A DNA stretch of 64,000 nucleotides from assembly GCA_029783825.1 (NCBI GenBank), contig JAREIK010010204.1, positions 1 through 64,000 on the forward strand, in the 5' to 3' direction. This DNA comes from Sapria himalayana (lineage: Eukaryota > Streptophyta > Magnoliopsida > Malpighiales > Rafflesiaceae). A model generated the notes under the pieces. The model was given only the letters and a program-made list of their open reading frames with translations, was not told the origin of the DNA and searched no databases. Within the stretch, counting starts at the first letter, position 1, and each line of letters starts with the position of its first letter. Positions 25,481 to 38,829 of this stretch are shown piece by piece. Both the position numbers and the translations under genes were made by a program.

Positions 25481-26771
25481 GGTATATCTCTCTTCATATC
25501 TAACTCTCTAACTATCTACATATCTATCTATCTGATCTATCTATCTGTCTATATAGTAATATCTTTGTAAATTGTATATCTTTTTATCAGTATATCTTTC
25601 TATTTGTCTATCTATTTATCTTTCTATCTGTCTATCTATCTATCTATCTATCTATTTATTTATCTATCTATCTACTAGTCTATCTGTCTATATGTCTATA
25701 TTTATTTGACTATCTATCTATCTATTTGTCTATCTGTCTATGTATCTATCTTTTTATCTACCTGTATACTTGTCTATTTGTCTATATATTTATCTGTTTA
25801 TCTATCTATCTATTTATCTATCAATCTATTTGTCAATCTATGTATCAGTCTATTTGACTATCTGCCTATCTTTCTATCTGCCTAACTATCAATCTGTCTA
25901 TCTGCATATCTATCAATCAATCTATCTATCTATTAGGCTATTAGTATATTTGTTTATCTATCTGTTTGTCTATCTAACTATCTGTGTATCTATCTATCTA
26001 TCTATCATTCTATCAATCTGTCTATGTGTCTATCTGTCTGTATCTATCTTTCTATCTATCAATGTGTCTCTATGTCTATCTATCTAATTTTATATCTATA
26101 TATCTAACTAACTATCTATCTACCTATCTATTTATCAATCTATAATATCTGTCTATCTTTCTATCTATCTGCCTATCTGTTTATTTGTCTATCTGTTTAT
26201 TTGTCTATCAAATAATCAATCAATCAACCAATCGAATGAACTATCTATATATCTATCTATATATCTATTTATCTATCTAATGATCTATTTATCTAACTAT
26301 CAATCAATCTATCTATCTATCAATCTATCTTTCTTTCTATTTATCTATCTAACATTATATCTATATTTTAACCTATCTACCAATATACCTATCTATCTAT
26401 CTATCAATAAATATGCATATCTATCTATCTACTTAACTATTTGTCTATATGTCTATCTATCTATCTATCTATCTCTCTATCTATCTATCAAATAATCTAT
26501 CTATCTAATTCTCTATCTATCTAATTCTTAATATATCTATATGACTATTTACATATCTGTCTGTCTATTTATCTATTATTCTAACTATCTAACTATCTAT
26601 CAATTTATCTATTTATCTATTCATCTGTCAACCAATTTATTTGTTTATCTATCAAACAATTTATCAATCTTTCTATCTATCAATCTATCTATTTGACTAT
26701 CTGTTAATATATCTATCTATCTATCATTACTTCTATCTATCTATTGATCTATATGACTATTTATCTATCTT

Positions 26772-26806
<35 letters not shown>

Positions 26807-29456
26807 ATTTATCTATTTATCTATATATCTATTTGTCCATATTTTAATTGTCTCTATGTCTATATGTTTATCTATCTATATTCTATCTATTTATCTATAT
26901 CTACTTGCCTATGAATCAATCAATTAATCAATTTGTCTATTTATCTATTTGTCTATCAGATGATCTATTTATCTATCTATCAGTGTATCAATCTATATAT
27001 ATATATTAGTCTATATGACTATATTTTTATCTATCTATCTATCTAACTATATATTTGTCTATCGGTCTATCTATCTATCTATATATCTACCTATCTATCT
27101 ATCTATCTATATGTATATTAGTCTTTCTGTCTATCTGTCTTTTAATCAAATTTTTATATCTATTTATCTATCTATTTGTTTATCTATCTTTCTGTCTATC
27201 AATCTATCTATGTATCTGTCTATCTATATATCTATATATCTATTAATTTTCCTATCTTTCTGTATATATGCATTTCTACCATTCTATGTATCTATCTATC
27301 TATGTATCTTTCTATATAAGTAACTATCTATCTGTCTATCTATCTATATATCTATTTGTCTATCTATATTTATGTCTATATGTCGATCCATCTATCAGTT
27401 TATTAGTCTATTAGTCGACTTGTCTATAAATCTTTCTTTCTGTCTATCTATCTATCTACCTATCTTTCTATCTATCTATTTGTCAATTTCTCAATCTATC
27501 AATCTGTCAATCTATCAATTTATCAATCTGTCTATCTATCTATCTATCTAAATATCGATATATCTATTATCTATCTATCTAACTATTTATCTATTTATAT
27601 ACTCGTCTATCTGTCTAGCTGTCTATCTTTCTATCTATCCAACCATCTATCAATCTGTCTGTCTGTCAGGTAGTCTATCTATATGTCTATCTGTTATCTT
27701 TTTATCTGTCTATATATCTATCTACCTACATATCTACCTATCTATCTACGTGTCTATCTACCTATCTATTTATCTATCTATCTGTCTAACTATATATTGA
27801 TTTATTAGTCTGTCTATCTATCAATTTGTCTATCTTTTATTTGTCAATCTATATATCTGACTATCTATAAACCTGTCTATATATCTATATGTTTATATAT
27901 CTTCCTATCTATCTGCATAACTTTCTTTTAGTCTATTGTTTATATATCTATATTTCTATCTGTCTACCTATCTATCTGTCTATAGGTGTATCTATATATC
28001 TTTCCATCATTCTATCATTCTATCTATCTATATATCTATGTATCTATCTATCTCTCTATTTATCTATCTATCTATCTAATCATATGTCAATTTTTCTTTC
28101 AGATTATCTTTTTATATGTCTATCTTTCTATCTATCAAACTATTTGTCAAACTGAATAAATATCTATCTATCTACATATCTATTTATCTGTCAATATGTT
28201 TATTTATCAATTTGTCTATATGTCTATTTTTCTATCTATCTATCATTCTATCTATATATCTATTATTTGTCTATTTGTCTATCTGTCTATCTATCTATAT
28301 ATCTATAATATCTGTCTTTTTATCTATTTGTCTATCTGTCTATCTATCTATCTATCTATCAAACAACCAATTTTCTATCTATCTATCTATTTATTTATTT
28401 ATCAATCAATATATTAATATATATCTATATATTTATCAATCTATCTATCAATTTATCTATCTTTTTATCTGTCATCTATCTATCTACTATCTATTAATCT
28501 CTATTTTTATTTATCTATTTATCTATTTGTTTATTTCTCTATTTGTCTATTTATCTATATATCTATTTTTATTTCTATTTAACTAACTATCTATCTGTAT
28601 ATCTTTCTATCTGTCTATCTATGTATTTCTTTATATATATATATATCTATCTATCATTGTATCCATCTATCTACTTATTTATCAATCTATTTACTTGCCT
28701 ATCTATCTATCTATCTATCTATGTATATTTATATCTGTCTACAATCTATATATCTATTTATCTAACTATCTATATATTTGTCTAACTATCTTTTTATCAA
28801 TCTATCTACTTATCTATCTATCTATTAATAAATCTATCTATAAATCTATCTAACTATCTATCAATCTGTCTACCTATCTATCTATCTATCTTTTTTTCTA
28901 TCTTTATATCTATCTATTTATCTATCTTTCTCTATTTATCTGTCTATATTTATATCTCTCTATCAGTCTATCTATCTATCTGTCTATCTATAAATATGTC
29001 TATCTATCTAATTGTATATCTGTCTATATTTCTATCTATCTATCTTTTTATTTATCTGACTATCTAAAAGTAACTCTATCTAATTGTATATGTATCTATT
29101 TGTATATATGCCTTTTTGTATATCTGCCTATTTGTAAGATTTTTCTATCTATCTATCTATCTATTTGTAAAATTTGTCTATCTGTCTATATATCTATCTA
29201 TCTCTTTGTCTATTAATCTATCAATCAATCTATAAATAAATCTATCTATCTATCAACAAAGCTAACTATCCATCTATCTTTCTAAATATGTTTCTAATTA
29301 TCATTTTATATATTTAGTTATCGATCAATCAATCAATCTATATAATTATCTATCTATCTATCTACCTATCTACCTACATACATATCTATCTACCTACATA
29401 TCGATCTATCTATTTATCTACTTTTCTATCTATTTATCTACTTTTCTATCTATTTA

Positions 29457-29457
<1 letters not shown>

Positions 29458-29547
<90 letters not shown>
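29458..29547. repeat. (TA)n microsatellite, about 90 bp
   Basis: Uninterrupted alternating TA, the longest such run in the window. Confidence 0.95.
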
Positions 29548-29549
<2 letters not shown>

Positions 29550-31224
29550 ATTAATCTATCTATCAATTTATCTTCTTATTTATATGTCTATCTATTTATC
29601 ATTTACCCTATCTTTCAATCTGTCAATATAAATTTCTGCATATATGTCAATCTATCTATCTCTATCTATTTATCTATCTATCTATCTATTTATATGTCTA
29701 TTTGTCGATTTATCTATCATTCTATCTCTCTATTTGTCTATCTTTTTAAATATATATATCTATATATTTATCTATATATCGGACTATCATTCTATCATTC
29801 TATTTTTCTATCTTTTTGTTTATATATTTATCTAATTGCCTATCTATCTATTTATCTAAATACTTATCTGTCTGTCTGTCTATCTATCTATAAATCAATC
29901 TTTCTATCTATATATGAGTCTATCTATTTATTAATCAATTTGTCTATATGTCTATTTGTTTATTTGTGTATATGTCTATATGTCTATATGTCTATATGTC
30001 TATTTATCTATCTTTCTATCTATATAACTATCTATCTATATGTCTATCTGACTATCTATCTAACAATCTATGTCTATTTGTCTAGATGTCTTTCTATCTA
30101 TCTGTCTGTCTGTCAATCTGTATATCTATCTATCTATCAAATGGTCTATATGTCTATTTGTGTTTTTATCTATCTATCTTTATATCTATCTCTCTATCTG
30201 TCTATCTATAAATCTATGTATGTTCTATCTTACAATCTTTTTATTTGTTTATCTATCTATCTATCAGCTATTATTCTATTAGACTATCTATCTTTCTATC
30301 TATCTCTCTATCTGTCTATATCACTATTTTTCTCTCTATCTATCTATATCTATATATTTGTCTATTTGTTTATTTATCAATCTCTCTATCTATATATATG
30401 TCTAGTTATCTATATGACTTTCTATTTGTCTATCTGTCTATCTATCTGTCTATTTGTATATCTATCTATTAGTCTATTTATCTATCTATCTCTCTGTATA
30501 TCAATCAATCAATCTTTCTATCTATGTATCTATATTTCTATCAATTTATCTATTTATATATCAATATATATATTGAGACATCTATCTTTCTCACTATCTA
30601 TCTAATTATCCATATATTTTTCTATCTATCTATTTATCTTTCTAACTCTTTATCTATCTTATAATTTCTTTAGTTATCTATCTATTTATCTACCTATTTA
30701 TCTATCTTTCTAATTTCTATCAATTTGTTATCTTTTTAAGTGTCAATTGATCTATCTGACAATATCTCAATCAGTCTATTTATCTATCAATTTTTCGTTT
30801 TGTCTATTTATTTATTTCTCTATATGTTTATCATTATATTCATAAAACTATCTATCTATTTGTCTATCTTTTAAATTATCTATATGTCTATTTCTTTTTC
30901 TATATATATGTATATCATTCTATCATTCTATCAACTTTATTTCTTTTTATCAATCTATATACATGACTATCTATCTATCTTTGTATCTATCATTATATCT
31001 GCATATCTAATCAATATATTTTTCGATCAATCTATCTATATAACTATCTATCTACCAATAAATCAATTTATAGATCAATTTAACTAAATATCTATGTGTC
31101 TATTTTTCTATCTATCTATCTCTTTATTTGTCAATCTATATGTCAATCTGTCTATTTGTCTATTTGTCTATATGTTTATCTATCAATATGATTATCGGTC
31201 AATCAATCAATCAATCAATCTGTC

Positions 31225-31367
31225 TCCTCTTTTGCCTCTTCTATTATCCACTTGCTGCATCTTCTTTTTTTTTTCTTTTTTTACTATTCTTTCTCTTGGG
31301 TGCTTTCAAAGCCCAAGAACTGGTGGCACCCTTGGCTTGGTTATATATATTTTTTATTCTATCTACA
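31225..31367 (-). other. Lys-rich reading stretch next to the TOP2 pseudogene
   Basis: Downstream of the TOP2 homology on the minus strand a frame reads AKGATSSWALKAPKRKNSKK followed by more Lys. It could be a piece of a basic nuclear-protein tail, perhaps the TOP2 C-terminus joined by an internal deletion, but the match is too weak to claim. Confidence 0.25.
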
Positions 31368-31394
31368 TCATTCATGCCTTGCAAGTTCAACCAA

Positions 31395-32374
31395 GGTCCC
31401 ATCTTCATTCAAGTAATCAAGGATATTGTCATCAACTTTTGGGAACAAGAATCTTGTGATGGGAGACAAGTGGGTTGATATATAGCTTGGGCTTGCATGA
31501 TCTTTACCTCTCATGCTCCTACTGCAAAACAATCCTTTTGAAGACAGAACATTAATGTTGTTGCTGCCAACAAAATTTTGTGCCATACCCGTGATGGTAC
31601 TATACATGCTCTGTTCACCATTGTGATAAACAGTGATATTCATCACCGTACCTCCCAGCTAGACTAGTTTTTCTTCTTTGAGTATGTTCATCTTGAAACA
31701 AACAAAAAGGATCTTTCTTTGAACTGACTTTAGGCCATCAACCATGGAGGGGATGGATCTTTGAAGATCAGGCATGAAAAATAGAAAAAGCTCCTTGTTG
31801 ATGAAGTCTCTGTATCTTATAAACTACGCCTTATGATTAAGGTATTTTCCCTGCTCAAAGTGTTGAAACCATGTTTTTCTTGCAGAAGGCAAGCTCTATC
31901 AAATCCATTTCATGTTAATCTATCCATAGAAAATTCTTCTTGTGTCTCTGTAGCTGCTTTAAATACCCCCCCCCCATTATTTATGCTTGTTCCTAGCTTG
32001 TAGTACTTATCATCCAGCCCTTTCCATTACCTCCCAAGAATTCTATCCATGACTTGTACTCGGGCATGGTTTAGAAGGGTACAACTCTTCCACTTGTATG
32101 CATTGCTTTCATGATTAGGGTGATAAACTCAAATAAGAATCATTAAACTAAGTAAAGACGACCATAAACAATGAATAAAATCGATCACTAAACCTTTAAT
32201 GTGCGAGCCATCATGATCCTGATCTACCATTATCATGAGTTGACCTTATCTCAATGCATTGACACTATCATATTGCTTATTCTATTGCAACCCAAGAATT
32301 TATTTGATGTTTTCAATTTCTCTATATCTCAACTTAGACATCTATCGGCCATCCTTCGCATCAGCGTCAATCAC
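31395..32374 (-). pseudogene. TOP2: DNA topoisomerase II pseudogene fragment (TOPRIM to active-site region)
   Basis: On the minus strand, in order, appear EIENIK-stop-ILGLQ, the TOPRIM metal motif DQDHDGSHIKGL (32207-32224), EFITLIMKAMHTSGRVV, TMPEYKSWIEFLGGN, KYYKLGTS, IELAFCKK, WFQHFEQGKYLNHK, DLQRSIPSMVDGLK, YHNGEQSMYST, GMAQNFVGSNNIN, GKDHASPSYIST and LSPITRFLFPK ending near LNEDG. These match eukaryotic (plant-like) topoisomerase II, which passes one DNA duplex through another. The catalytic Tyr codon is kept (31482-31484), but the Arg before it is Ser (31485-31487). At least three stop codons and several frameshifts are present. No intron is visible over about 1 kb, which suggests a reverse-transcribed copy, although loss of single exons cannot be excluded. 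Both ends of the protein are missing. Confidence 0.93.
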
Positions 32375-33036
32375 TTCTTTAGAAGGAATTGAGGATAGAA
32401 ACAAAGAATCCACCCACATTGCAGGTGAATTCAAAAGATATACCTAGTTGATGGAATCAGTAATGGGAAACATTGTTAGACTGGAAGCCAAAATATTTCA
32501 TGAGCTCTATATTTATTGTACATTGGATATTTTAAGTGTTTTCTGATCCTTATTGTTCAAAACCAAAATGCATTATGAGTTTTAAATATGATGTTCGATT
32601 ATAGTATCATGGAAGTTCAATAAACTAAAAGATTTTCATTTGAATAATAATGATTTCTTCATCCAGATTTTGTATGGGTCAATTTTAAAGCTGATGCATT
32701 AAAAAATTAAATATAGGCTTCATTCTCAAGATGTTCCATATGGCTCCAGTAGTGGTTAGTAATCTATTACTAGATTTTCTCTATATGATGATTCCAACAG
32801 CTACTGGATAATTATTTTTATTTCTTCCATGTTTTAAAACAATCTGTTGGCTATTCAATATTTGTTTTATGGATGAAATTTTGCAGAATGATGAGTAAAT
32901 GCTATATATGTACTGAAAATTCCATAATTCTCTCAATTAGTATACCATATGCATATTAGTAAATGCTATATAAGTGATGATCATGTCTATAATTTTTGCT
33001 TAATTAATAAGTTGTTATCCTTTTTATCATTTAAGT

Positions 33037-33237
33037 TTGAATTGATCTATAAGCAGAAAATGAAAGAAGTGAATGATGAGTTGAACGAAATGAATAATGC
33101 AATGCAATATCAAATAACTTATATGGAGACACAGTTAGTAGCCTTGAAGAGATTAATAACACATTGAATTCTAGTAGAGTACCCATGAAGGAGAGCCTTG
33201 CACAAATGCACCAACTAATGATGAAGATGATGATTTA
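33037..33237 (+). pseudogene. Tail of a CACTA TNPA-like gene (coiled coil)
   Basis: The frame reads KQKMKEVNDELNEMNNAMQ, then YMETQLVALKR and a stop. The DNA matches the end of the TNPA-like remnant at about 62545-62740, including the shared phrase for ACACAAATGCACCAACTAAT-like sequence after the coiled coil. The heptad-like spacing of hydrophobic residues suggests a coiled coil, common at the end of TNPA-like proteins. Only this last exon is present in the island. Confidence 0.65.
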
Positions 33238-33485
33238 GTTTTAAATGATTATACACCTATGTTATGTTTTTGTTTTAACCATGTAACTTTTGTATCATAA
33301 TTATTTTTGATCTATGTCTATTATTAAAATAGAAAAAATAGTAAATATTAAAGTGGGACCTCCGTTATTGTGCTACTGCTGCATCCCCGACCTGTTAATA
33401 TTTCTTTTCCTACACTTATATGAAAATATTAAAATAGAAAAAATATTTGGTTATACAAACAGATTATTAAAAAACAAATTACATA

Positions 33486-36400
33486 TACAGCATCTATGTC
33501 TATCTATTTGTCTTCAGTCTATTTATCAATTTATCTATTGGTTTATATAACTATCTAATTATTTGTATATATATCTCAATCAATCTATCTATCTTTCTAT
33601 CTTTCTATCTTTTTGTTTATCTATATGTCTATCAATCTATCTATCTATTTTTCTATATATATTTCTATCTTTCTATTTATTTACCTATCTATTTATTGGT
33701 ATATCTATCTGTGTATCTATCTATCTTTCAACCCTAATTTTTTGTTGATATTTTTGTTAATCTATCTATCTATGTGTCTATCAATCAATCAATCTATCTG
33801 TCTATCTATCTGTATATCAATCTGTCTATCTATATTTATCTATCAATCTATTATTTTGTCTATCTATCTGTTTTTCTATATGTTTATTTATATGTCTATC
33901 TATCTGTCTATCTATATGTTTGTCTATTGATCTGTCTAACTATTTGTCTACCTTTCTGTATATCTAATTATCTATCTATCTGTCTATCTATCTGTCTGTC
34001 TATGTGTCTCTCTATTCATGTTTCTATCTTTCTATATATCTATCTATGTATTTATGCGTCTATTTGTGTGTCTATATGTATGTTTGTCTATCTGTCTGTT
34101 TAGTTATCTAATTAACTAGCTATCTATCTAGCAGTCTGAATATTTGTGTGTGTATCTATCTTTTATCTGTCTGTCTATTTATTTATCAATCTATATGTCT
34201 ATCTATTTGTCTATCTATCTCTCTATCTATCTGTCTATCTATATATGTCTATCTTACTATCTATCTATTTATCAATCTATTTGTGTCTCAATCCATCTAT
34301 TTGTCTATCTATCTATCTATTTATTTATCGATTTGTCTATATAACTTTCTATCTATTTATCAATCAATCAATTTATCTATCTATATATAAATCGATCTAT
34401 CTATTTATTTATCTATCTATCAATATAAGTATTTTTCTATCTATCAATCTATATATCTATCTATCTATATATTTATCTATCTATATGTTTATCTATCTAT
34501 CTATCTATTTATTTGTCTATCTATCTGTTTATCTATCTATATATCTGTCTGTCTATATATTTATCTATCTATTTGTTAATAGATCCATTTATCTATATGT
34601 ATATCTATCTATTTATCTATATGTTTGTCATTTTTATCGATCTATATATGTATCTATTTATTTTTTTATCTCTATCTATCTAACTATATAAATATCTATT
34701 TCTTTATCCATCTATCTATATATCTATATATCTATCTATCTATCTAATTGTGTGTATGTCTGTCTATCTATATATCAATCTGTTTATTAACCTATCTATC
34801 TATTTATCTATCTATTTGTCGTATATCTCAAATCTATTTGTCTATCTTTTTTTTATCTATCAATCTATCTATATATCTAATTATATATCTATCTATTTGT
34901 CTATCAGGATTTTTATCAATCTTTCTATATATTTGTCTATCTCTTGGTCCATTTATCTAACTATAAGTCTATCTTTCTATCTATCAATATGTCTATCTAT
35001 CTGTCTAACTATCTTTCTTTTAATCTTTCTATCTATCTTTCAATCTATTTATCAATCTATCTATAAATCTTTCTATCAATCAATCTATCTATTTGTCTAT
35101 CAATCAATTTATCTAAATGTCTACCTAATTATTTATCTATCTATCTATCGATATTTCTATTTATCTATCTATCTATCTATCTATGTTTCTATGTGCCAAT
35201 CTATCTATCTATCTGTCTCTCTATTAATCAATTAATGAATCAATATATCTATTTATTAATCAATCAATCTTTCTTTCTTTTGTCTATCAATATGTTTGAA
35301 TATTTGTATGTCAATCTATCTTTTTTTCTTTTTTTCTGTATGTTTATCTATCTGCCTATCTAGACATCTTTCTGTATAAGTATCTATTTTCTCTTTATAT
35401 GTCTCTATGTCTATATGTCTATATGTCTATCTATCGGTCTATCAATATTTTTGTCTGCATACCAGTCAATCTATAAGTTAGTCTATCAATCAATCAATCT
35501 ATCTATCAATATATCTAGTAATCTATCTGTCTATCTATCTTTCTATTTCTCTATCTGTCTATATTTCTTTCTATGTTTCTATTTGCTATATGTCGGTCTA
35601 TCTTTCTATTTATCTATCTATCTATCTATCTTTATATGTATCAGTTATCTATCTATTTGTCTATTTATCTGTCTATCTATCTATCTATGTATCTATCAAT
35701 CTACCTATCTATCTATCTATCTTATTAACTCTCTATCTATTTTTCTATATATATATATATATCTATCTTTCTGTCTAGCTATATGTCAAACTATATTTCT
35801 ATCTATCTATCTATAGATCTATCTATCTTTATGTTTATTTATCTATCAATCTATCTATTTTTCAAATAAATGTTTTAATAATCTATCTATCAATATATCT
35901 ATTAATCAATCTATCTATTTGTCTATGTGTTTATCTATTTATCTATCTATTTATCAATCATTCTATCTATTAATTTTTTTATGTATCGGTCTATTTATCT
36001 GTCTATTTATCAATATTTCTTTTGTTTATTAATTAGTCTATCAATCTATTTATCATTAAATCTATCTATCAATCTATCAATTTATCTAACTATTTATCTA
36101 TCACCATATCTATAAATTTATCTTCTTATTAATCTGTATATCAATTTGACTATCAATTTGTTTATTTATATGTATATTTATGTATCTGTTGATCTGTTTG
36201 TCTATTTGTATGTCTATCTAACTATCTATCTGTATATTTATCTTTCTATTTATCTGAATACCTATTTGTTTGTTATCTATCTGTCTATATGTTAATCTAT
36301 CTATCTGTCTATCTATCTATCATTCATTTTTTCTATTCATCTATCTATCTTTTTTATCAATCTATTTATCAATCTAACTATTAAATCTATCTATTAATCT

Positions 36401-36955
36401 ACCTATCAATTTGTCTATCTAAATATCTATCTTTCTATCAATCTACATTTATATCTTTCTATTTCTCTTTCTATTTTTCTTTTTGTCTATCTATTTGTAT
36501 ATCTATCTATTTATCTAATTGCCTATCTATCTGCAATATGTCTATGTGTCTATCTATCTATCTTTCTATCAACCTATTTATCAATCTTTCTATCTATTTA
36601 TATATATGTTTGTCTATCTATTTGTCAATTTATTTGTCTATCTATCTACCCATCCATCTTTCTGTCTATCTCTGCATCTGTCTAAGTATCTATTATATAT
36701 CTATTTTTCTATTTGTTATCTCTATTTGTATGTATATCTATCTATTTGTCTATCTATGTTTCTATCAATCTATTTATCTATTTATCTATCAATCTATTTG
36801 TCTGTCTATATGTATGTTTCCCTGTTTGTTTGTGTCTCTTTTTATCTGTATATCTATATGTATATTTTTCTGTCTATCTATCAATCTATCTATTTGTATA
36901 TCTATCTATATGTATATTTTTCTATCAATCTCTATATCAATCTATCTAATTTAGC
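33486..36955 (-). repeat. Degenerate TATC array, block 5
   Basis: The same tetranucleotide family and polarity as block 4 resumes after the island. Local 8-bp (TATGTCTA) repeats occur near 35400-35430. No gene is present. Confidence 0.97.
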
Positions 36956-37094
36956 TAAAAAATTTGCTGTACATATTCATTTGAAAATTATTAATTAATA
37001 TTCTTAATTTCTTAAAAAGTACCAAGGAAAAAAATTTAATTAGCTAGGGAATTATCATCTTAAAAAATTTGCTGTAGAATCTTTATTCTCATTA
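36956..37094. other. 139-bp junction where the array polarity flips from TATC to GATA
   Basis: The junction is AT-rich and contains AATTAGCTAGGGAATT, a motif of the CACTA family at 18326 and 60670. The 16-bp sequence TAAAAAATTTGCTGTA occurs twice, at 36956-36971 and 37061-37076. The left flank is TATC array and the right flank is GATA array. Confidence 0.8.
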
Positions 37095-38790
37095 ATATAT
37101 AAATAAATAGATAGATAGATAGATAGATAAATACATAGATAGATTTATAGAAACATAGATAGATAGATAGATAGATAGAAATTCGGATAGATAATTAGAT
37201 AGATAGACATATAGCTAGATAGATAGTTAGTTAGATAGATAAATAGATAGATAAATAGACAGATTGAATGATCAAATGATAATAGATTAATATATGGATT
37301 TATAGACAAAATGATTGATAGATTTATAGATAGACAGATAAACAGATAGATAGATATACAAATAGACATACAAACATATAGATATATAGAAAAATAGACA
37401 TATAGAGACAAAGACAAATAGATAAATAGATGGATTGACAGTAAAGTAGGTAGATAGTAAAGTAGGCTGGCATGCAAACAAATTGATAAAAAAATAGACC
37501 CACAAGTTGAATGATAGATAGATATATAGATAGACAGATAGATAAATAGTTTCTAAGATAGATTAATCGACAGATAGATAGACAAATAAAAATCAAGATA
37601 TATAGATTGATTGATATATAGATTGATAGATAGGTTTATAAATAAATTAATTTTAAAATAGATAGATTGATTGATAGCCATATTGATAGATAGATTGAGT
37701 GATAGATTGATAGTAGGTTCAAAGACAGATTGATAGACAGATTGATAGACAGATTGATAGACAAACAGATAGACAAAAATATAGACAAAAAGATAGACAA
37801 AAAGATAGATAGATAGATAGACATATAGATAGATAATAAAATTATTAGAAGGGTAGACAAATATATAGATATATAGATAGATAGAAAAACAAATAAATAG
37901 ATAGATAGACAGACAAATAGATAGACAAATAGGCATATAGATAGATTGTCATGTAGAAAAATTATTGATAGATTGATAGAAAGATTGATTGATAGATTGA
38001 TAGACAGATCGATAACTAGACAGATAGACAAACATAAAGATATACAAACATACAGACAAATAGATAGATAGATAGAAAGAAAGACACATTGATAGATAGG
38101 TAAACAAATAGAGATATAGATACTCAAGCAAGCAGATAGTCAGGTAAGTATGAATATAGACAAATAGACATACTAACTGATAAACAATTAGACACATTGA
38201 TAGGAAGACAAATAGATATAAAGACAGATAAAAAGATAGTTTGATAGATAGATTAATATAATGATTAATAGACTGATTAATATAAAATTGATAGATAGAT
38301 AGATAGACAAATAGATTGATAGATAGCTAGTCAGATAGATAAATAAATTGAAAGATAGACAAATAGATATATAGATAGATAGAATGAAAGACAGATAGAT
38401 AGATAATTATATAGATAGATAGATAGTTATATAGAAATAAAGATAGACAAATAAATAGACAGATTGATTGATAGATAGAATGATTGATTGATAGATAGAA
38501 TGATTGATTGATTGATAGACAAATTGATAGATAGATTTATTTCAATATTGATAGAAAGATTGATAAACAAATTGATAGATAGATTTATTTCAATATTGAT
38601 AGATAGATTGAAAGAGAAATAGACAAAATACAAACAAACAAACAGATAGATAAATAAAAATTTAGATACACAAAGAGATTGAGAGACAGACTAATAGAGA
38701 TATAGAAAGTCAGGTAGGCAGTCATTCTACATAGATGTAGATAGACAAATAGACAAATAAACTGATAGACAGATAAACACATAGATCAAA

Positions 38791-38829
<39 letters not shown>

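Larger units (their letters stand above)
22423..31224 (-). repeat. Degenerate TATC (= GATA on the minus strand) array, block 4
   Basis: This is about 8.8 kb of 4-bp units in the polarity opposite to blocks 1-3. Pure (TA)n runs lie at about 24919-24984 and 29458-29547 (about 90 bp). A stretch rich in TACC/CTAC variants lies at about 25250-25480. A 20-bp unit is repeated about 2.5 times at 29409-29460. Plus-strand open frames up to 303 codons (29694-30605) consist only of Ser/Ile/Tyr/Leu repeats and arise because the repeat has no stop codons. Confidence 0.97.
31225..33485. other. Non-array island with a topoisomerase II pseudogene and a CACTA gene tail
   Basis: The island has a mixed base composition and is flanked on both sides by TATC-polarity array. 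It contains a minus-strand TOP2 remnant (31.4-32.4 kb) and a plus-strand coiled-coil fragment shared with CACTA gene remnants (33.04-33.23 kb). No terminal inverted repeats or target duplication are visible at its edges. The segment 32400-33030 holds nothing I recognise. Confidence 0.7.

Noticed and set aside
29694..30605. 303-codon plus-strand open frame of Ser-Ile-Tyr-Leu repeats, and dozens of similar frames in all array blocks
   Set aside because: Repeats of TATC read as Tyr-Leu-Ser-Ile in every frame and contain no stop, so long open frames arise by composition. There is no codon bias, domain or start context that would indicate a gene.
31225..33485. Island as a complete Pack-CACTA element carrying the TOP2 fragment
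   Set aside because: No CACTA terminus or 3-bp duplication is visible at either edge, so only the proximity to a CACTA gene tail supports it.
37730..37800. Regularly spaced short repeats resembling a CRISPR array
   Set aside because: The repeats are 12-bp multiples of the GATA unit without unique spacers, in eukaryotic DNA.
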